In this document: piece by piece, positions 59,661 to 64,000 of the stretch | Position numbering within the stretch: the first letter of the stretch is position 1 | How the letters are laid out: the number at the start of each line of letters is the position of its first letter | Assembly (NCBI RefSeq): GCF_023159225.1 | Contig: NC_063167.1 | Location: 75,995,298-76,059,297 of the forward strand | Length of the DNA: 64,000 nt | Reading direction: 5' to 3' | Source of the DNA: Perognathus longimembris pacificus | Lineage: Eukaryota > Chordata > Mammalia > Rodentia > Heteromyidae | Translations under genes and position numbers: made by a program | Notes under the pieces: model-generated | The model's database searches: none | Told to the model about the DNA's origin: nothing | What the model saw: only the letters and a program-made list of their open reading frames with translations

Positions 59661-60410
59661 CACAAGAAACACACACCTCATTTATGACAAATGTTTACCT
59701 TTAAACCTGAACAGGCACTGGTGTATACAGTGGGGACCAAATTTAAGAGGGAAAATAACATTATGTGAATATTAAATGATATAAACTAGCTCTGGGATAT
59801 TTCCTAAGGAAAACATTCCAGCAGTTACAGTAACTTAATGCTCTGCAATGCTCTATTAAAGTAACTATAGCCAGTAAATGTGAGTCTTGAAGGGCAGCCA
59901 GCATTCATTTAGACTGGGTATCCTCAAAGGGTCTTCTATTGGCAAAAAGTAGGCAAAACATTCAGATATTATTAATGGTTTGTGGTCCTTCAAAGCTCAA
60001 ACCTACCTGAATTTTATTCCTTAAAATTCTGTTTCTATCTCTGAGCTCTTGGATATCTTCTAAGAGGCACAGATTCATAAGAAAAACAAGATGTGATAGA
60101 AGAACAATGGTACGATATAATAGTATTCTTGAAGGGCTTTTTAGACTGATCATGTCATAGAAGAGTCTACAACATGTTTCTTGACTGCCTTGACTCCTTT
60201 ACCCAATTTTATGATTAATATTTCATTCTGGTTACTGGAGTATTCTATAAAACTAGCTTATATTAATTCTAAAGAGGTAATTTAACCCATTATTATGAAA
60301 ATTGAAGAAAAAATTTCAGTAATATCTGAACAACTAGGAACTAGTTTTCTCCCATGAAGCAAAAGTTAAAGGTTAATTTATGCTAAAATACTTCTCAGAA
60401 AAATTAATGT

Positions 60411-60496
60411 GGGACTGGGAATGTGGCTTAATGGCAGACTGCTTGCCTAGTGTGCACGAGGCCCTGGGTTCCATCCCTCAGAACCACATAAACAAA
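60411..60496 (+). mobile_element. IDL monomer (no Geo half)
   Basis: Ends 'cagaaccacataaac'; flanks aaaattaatgt at both ends. Confidence 0.8.
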
Positions 60497-60628
60497 ATTA
60501 ATGTAACTTTTCAGTCATTTTGCTTTTTGGAAAAAAGTTTCAAATTATTAAAAAATTTTAGTCTCATTGCTGTTGTTACGTATGTACATCTATGTTGACT
60601 GTTTCTAATACAAGAATTTCATTATAGT

Positions 60629-60843
60629 GGGCTGGGGATATGGTCTAGTGGCAAGAGTGCTTGCCTCGTATACATGAGGCCCTGGGTTCAATTCCCCAGC
60701 ACCACATATACAGAAAATGGCCAGAAGCGGCGCTGTGGCTCAAGTGGCAGAGTGCTAGCCTTGAGCGAGAAGAAGCCAGGGACAGTGCTCAGGCCCTGAG
60801 TCCAAGGCCCAGGACTGGCAAAAAAAAAAAAAAAAAAAAAAAA
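60629..60843 (+). mobile_element. IDL-Geo SINE
   Basis: Very well preserved, A24 tail; flanks aatttcattata and aaattcattaca. Confidence 0.9.
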
Positions 60844-60892
60844 TTCATTACAAATGATACAAAATGTCATCCAATTAAAAATGCATAAACTA

Positions 60893-61133
60893 GCCGGGCA
60901 CCTGTGGTGGTGGCTCACACCTGTAGTCCTAGCTATTCAGGAAGTTGAGAGCTGAGCATTGCAGTTCAAAGCCAGCCAGGACAAAAAAGTCCCCATTGAG
61001 ACTCTTTATCTCCAATTAACCACTCAAGAACCGGAAGTGGGGCTGTGGCTCAAGTGGTAGAGCTCTCGCCTTGAGCACAAAGAGGAGACAGTGCCCAGGC
61101 CCTGAGTTCAAGCCCCACAAACAACAACAAAAA
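60893..61133 (+). mobile_element. 7SL/B1-headed SINE with Geo-like tail
   Basis: One of the clearest copies: gccgggcacctgtggtggtg, tggctcacacctgtagtcc, tatctccaattaaccactc; flanks aaaaatgcataaac. Confidence 0.87.
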
Positions 61134-61146
61134 ATGCATAAACTTT

Positions 61147-61343
61147 TTTTTTGTTTGTGTGCCAGTCCTGGACTTGAGCTTAGGACCTGGGTGCTGTCCT
61201 TGAGCTTCTTTTGCTCAAGGCTAGCACTCTACCACTTGAGCCACAGTGCCATGTCCAGGCTTTTCTGTTTATGTGGTACTGAGGAATTGAACCCAGGGCT
61301 TCATGCATGTTACCACTCTACCACTAAGCCACATTCTCAGCCC
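61147..61343 (-). mobile_element. IDL-Geo SINE
   Basis: Older type; flanks tgcataaact and tgcatgaact. Confidence 0.8.
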
Positions 61344-61417
61344 TGCATGAACTTTCAAAAATAGATTTTATTTAAGTCATGTGCTAGCATGAGTTAGAAA
61401 ATTAAAAACATGCAGCT

Positions 61418-61500
61418 CAGGCTGGCCTTCTACTATTTATACTTTGTCTCAGCTTTGTCTCAAGCTGGGATTGGAAGTAAGTGCTCCCATTACCCTGCCT
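61418..61500 (-). mobile_element. B1-like fragment
   Basis: Caggctggccttctac and caagctgggattgg. Confidence 0.45.
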
Positions 61501-61629
61501 GTTTCAAAGGTTTCAAAGTTTCCTTTTAAAGGAAAAATCTATTTCAGTGTTCTCAGATTTTAGTTAAATTTACAAAATTAATTTTTACTGTAGATAGCAG
61601 TTTGTTTAAATCTAATTATTATTTATTTA

Positions 61630-61821
61630 TTGGTCAGTTCTGGGGCTTGAACTCAGGGCCTGAACATTGTCCCTGGCTTAATTTTGCTCAAAGTTAGCAT
61701 TTTACCACTTGAGCCACAGCACCACTTCTGGCCTTTTCTATATATGTGGTGCTGAGGAATCGAACCCAGGGCTTCATGTATGCAAGGCGAGCACTTTACC
61801 ACTAGGCCATATCCCCAGCCC
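61630..61821 (-). mobile_element. IDL-Geo SINE
   Basis: (TTTA) tail; flanks aaatctaatt(a/t)tta. Confidence 0.83.
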
Positions 61822-61886
61822 CTAAATCTAATTTTTATAAAGTAAGTTTTTTTTTTAAACTTGGTATAGTGGTTGAGTGAGTTAGA

Positions 61887-62095
61887 AGCTGGGCATGGTA
61901 TTGGTATACTGTAATCCTAGTTATTTGAGAGACAGCAGGAGGAATAGAAAGGCAATCCAGTCAAAGGTAGCAGTGAGTCTATCTCAAAACTAAACCCCCA
62001 AAATAAAAAAGGGCCATGGCTCAAATGGCAGAAAGTTTACATGGCATGTGGAAGGCTCTGGGTTTGACCCCAGTAACATCCATCCATCCATCATA
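61887..62095 (+). mobile_element. B1-ID type dimer
   Basis: B1-like left part (agctgggcatggtattggta) followed by an ID-like part (ccatggctcaaatggcag, ctctgggtttgaccccag), then (CATC)n. Confidence 0.6.
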
Positions 62096-62102
62096 CATAT
62101 AT

Positions 62103-62300
62103 ACTCCAAAGTGACTCACACTGTCTGGGTTTAAATATTGGCTTTGCTTTTTACTAGTTGTGTATCATTTAGTGATTTCTGTTTCTATGCCTCAGTTGAC
62201 TTCTTAGTAAAATGATAACAATTTTATGTACCTCATAGGAATGTGGTAAGGAACATTAATATATGAAAATTGCTTATCACACTGGTCTGCCACATCAAAA
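62103..62300 (+). mobile_element. MIR
   Basis: Ttactagttgtgtatcattt, atgcctcagttgacttctta and tacctcataggaatgtgg follow MIR in order. Confidence 0.75.
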
Positions 62301-62387
62301 GAATTCAGTAAGTACTCAATTCTTTTCTTTTAACTAGAGTTAATTCTACAAAATAAAAAAGACTCCTTTCTTCCTCTAGCAGTTATT

Positions 62388-62608
62388 TCCCCCCATTACT
62401 GGCATTTGAACTCAGGGTCTCTTACACTTGCTCAGCTTGCATGTTGTACTGGTGCTATGCCACGTAAGCCACACCTCCAACCCACATTTTTGCTGGTTAG
62501 TTTTGGAGATGGGAGTCTTGCAATCTTTGCAGCATGGGCTGGCTTCAAACTGCAATCCTCTACATCTCAGTCTCTTCAGTAGCAAGATTACAGGCATGAG
62601 CCACAGGT
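62388..62608 (-). mobile_element. 7SL/B1-headed SINE with Geo-like tail
   Basis: Acaggcatgagccacaggtgg head. Confidence 0.66.
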
Positions 62609-62635
62609 GGCTTACTGCTTTTTAGGTTTTGTTTT

Positions 62636-62862
62636 GTCAGTTGTAGAGCTCCAAATCCAAGCCTGAGCACCACCACTGAGTTTATTTGCTCAAGGCTAGT
62701 GCTCTACCACTTAAGCTACAGCACTATTTCTGGTTTTCTAGTGAGTGGTTAATTGGAGATAACAGACTTTCCTGCCTGGGCTGACTTTGAACTGTGATCC
62801 TTAGATCGCAACTTCCTAAGTAGCCAGGATTACAGACATGAACTACCAGCTAGTGTCCAGCA
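62636..62862 (-). mobile_element. 7SL/B1-headed SINE with Geo-like tail
   Basis: Gagtggttaattggagata; ggattacagacatgaac. Confidence 0.7.
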
Positions 62863-63199
62863 TGTTTGATTTTCTGACAGTTAATTTTGATAGGGTAGAT
62901 ATAAGTTGATAATTTTTTTTGTTCTAAATTTTAAGGATGAACTAAAATTTAGTTTTTGTTCATATGCCTATTAAAGACAACAAAAAGAGAAGTTAATTTT
63001 AAATGAATTTAAAATGACTTCTAAAATCAAATAGCTATTTTTCCATTCTACATAAGTAAATGCAATTTTTTAAAGTATTTTAAATTAGTATCCTAAAAAT
63101 GATGGGTATAGATTAATTTCCTTCATTTATTCACACATGTAATTAGTGTTTACTGACTATAAATTACATACTAGGCACTTCGGCTAACAAAGACCAAGA

Positions 63200-63410
63200 G
63201 TTATAATAATAGCTAGTACTTACAACAGGCTATGTGCCAGAGATGTTCTAAGCATCATATGGTACAAAGTAACAGTTTTCCTTCATCCTGTCTCCACCCT
63301 GCATTGCATGTGTGTCCCTGCAGACTTACTTAACTTCTCTAGGCGTCTTTATCTGTAAAATGGGAATTGGGAATCAAAGAGTCTGTCTCAAGCTTATGAT
63401 AAATATTAAG
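63200..63410 (+). mobile_element. MIR
   Basis: Aatagctagtacttacaaca, ctatgtgccagagatg, gttctaagcatc and ctttatctgtaaaatggg; near-full MIR. Confidence 0.75.
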
Positions 63411-63505
63411 TATTCTGTATTTGCTCTTCCTCTATAAACTTATAATTTAGTTTGAACATATTAACAGTACTAATTAAAGAGAGTTCTATACAGAAAGCAA
63501 TGGCG

Positions 63506-63718
63506 GGCTGGGGATATGGCCTAGTGGCAAGAGTGCTTGCCTCATACACACGAAGCCCTGGGTTCGATTCCCCAGCACCACATATATGGAAAACGGCCAG
63601 AAGTGGCGCTATGGCTCAAGTGGCAGAGTGCTAGCCTTGAGCAAAAAAGAAACCAGGGACAGTGCTCAGGCCCTGAGTCCAAGCTCCAGGACTGGCCAAA
63701 AAATAAAAATTAAAAAAA
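63506..63718 (+). mobile_element. IDL-Geo SINE
   Basis: TSD agaaagcaatgg (63493 and 63720). Confidence 0.89.
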
Positions 63719-63902
63719 AAGAAAGCAATGGAATAGGACAGAGAGGACAATGAGGTACGAAAAAAAGAGAAGTGAGAAGGAAGAAATACAAACTCTGAAC
63801 TCTTGAGTATTTTCTACATATATGGCTTCCTACGGCCATATATTTAATGATACTTAATGTAAGTATTTCATGTTTTATACTCAGTTGTAATAAAATGACA
63901 AG

Positions 63903-64000
63903 GGGCTGGGAATGTGGCTTAGTGGTAGAGTGCTTGCAGAAAAAGCAGGGAACAGTGCTGTGGCTCAAGTGATAGAGTATTAGCCTTGAGCATAAGAAGC
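63903..64000 (+). mobile_element. IDL-Geo SINE, cut by the window end
   Basis: Left half shortened to tagagtgcttgcagaaaaag; continues past 64000. Confidence 0.75.

Noticed and set aside
8547..63714. Dozens of 60-115 residue ORFs with recurring words such as [16 protein letters not shown] or [14 protein letters not shown]
   Set aside because: They are translations of the IDL-Geo SINE, whose consensus happens to lack stops in several frames. Repetition is due to copy number.
514..63990. tRNA-like A and B boxes (gcctagtggc and ggttcgattcc)
   Set aside because: They occur in every IDL head with SINE tails and no cloverleaf ending in a proper acceptor stem. They are SINE promoters, not tRNA genes.
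1..64000. CRISPR arrays, prophage, operons or bacterial systems
   Set aside because: Spaced repeats here are SINEs with target duplications. Introns, MIR and L1 show mammalian DNA.

Overview
This is vertebrate nuclear DNA, and almost certainly rodent. Two intron-containing genes sit in AT-rich sequence crowded with SINEs. The commonest repeat is a dimer: an ID-like, tRNA-derived left half joined to a right half containing 'gtggctcaagtggcagagtg'. This fits the published IDL-Geo SINE, which is reported to be confined to the rodent superfamily Geomyoidea (kangaroo rats, pocket mice, gophers). I therefore infer a geomyoid host. The genus cannot be read from the sequence.

Genes. (1) MTF2 (Polycomb-like 2, a PRC2.1 accessory subunit) lies on the + strand. 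Coding exons 2-15 span 11781-44465 and all join in frame. With the five missing bases of exon 1 (ATGAG) the product would be 593 aa, the usual mammalian length. Exon 1 and the promoter lie upstream of the window, so 1-11780 is intron 1. (2) TMED5 (a p24-family cargo receptor) lies on the - strand, convergent with MTF2. Its last two coding exons are at 56890-57070 and 54364-54582. Its first exons must lie beyond base 64000, so 57071-64000 is TMED5 intron. The 3' UTRs of both genes lie between 44466 and 54363. The order MTF2 then TMED5, tail to tail, matches human 1p22.

Layout. 1-11.8 kb: MTF2 intron 1, SINE-dense, with an unrecognised pseudogene-like stretch at about 7.9-9.1 kb. 11.8-20.5 kb: exons 2-9 (Tudor, PHD1, PHD2, start of the winged-helix domain). 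20.5-30.1 kb: exons 10-11. 30.1-43.1 kb: the largest intron in the window, holding a nearly full-length, dead, antisense LINE-1 (31352-38062, with 12-bp target duplications) and a 748-nt pyrimidine tract that includes 193 perfect TCC units. 43.1-44.5 kb: exons 12-15. 44.5-54.4 kb: 3' UTRs and intergenic DNA. 54.4-64 kb: TMED5 exons and introns.

A second abundant SINE has a 7SL/B1-like head (tggctcacgcctgtaatcc) joined to a tail resembling Geo. SINE limits were read by eye and are good to about 10 bp. 'TSD' means target-site duplication. I found no prokaryotic system, CRISPR array, phage or RNA gene. The most notable points are two successive GC-AG introns in MTF2, the long TCC tract, serial SINE insertions into the same target site, and microsatellites that sit on SINE tails.
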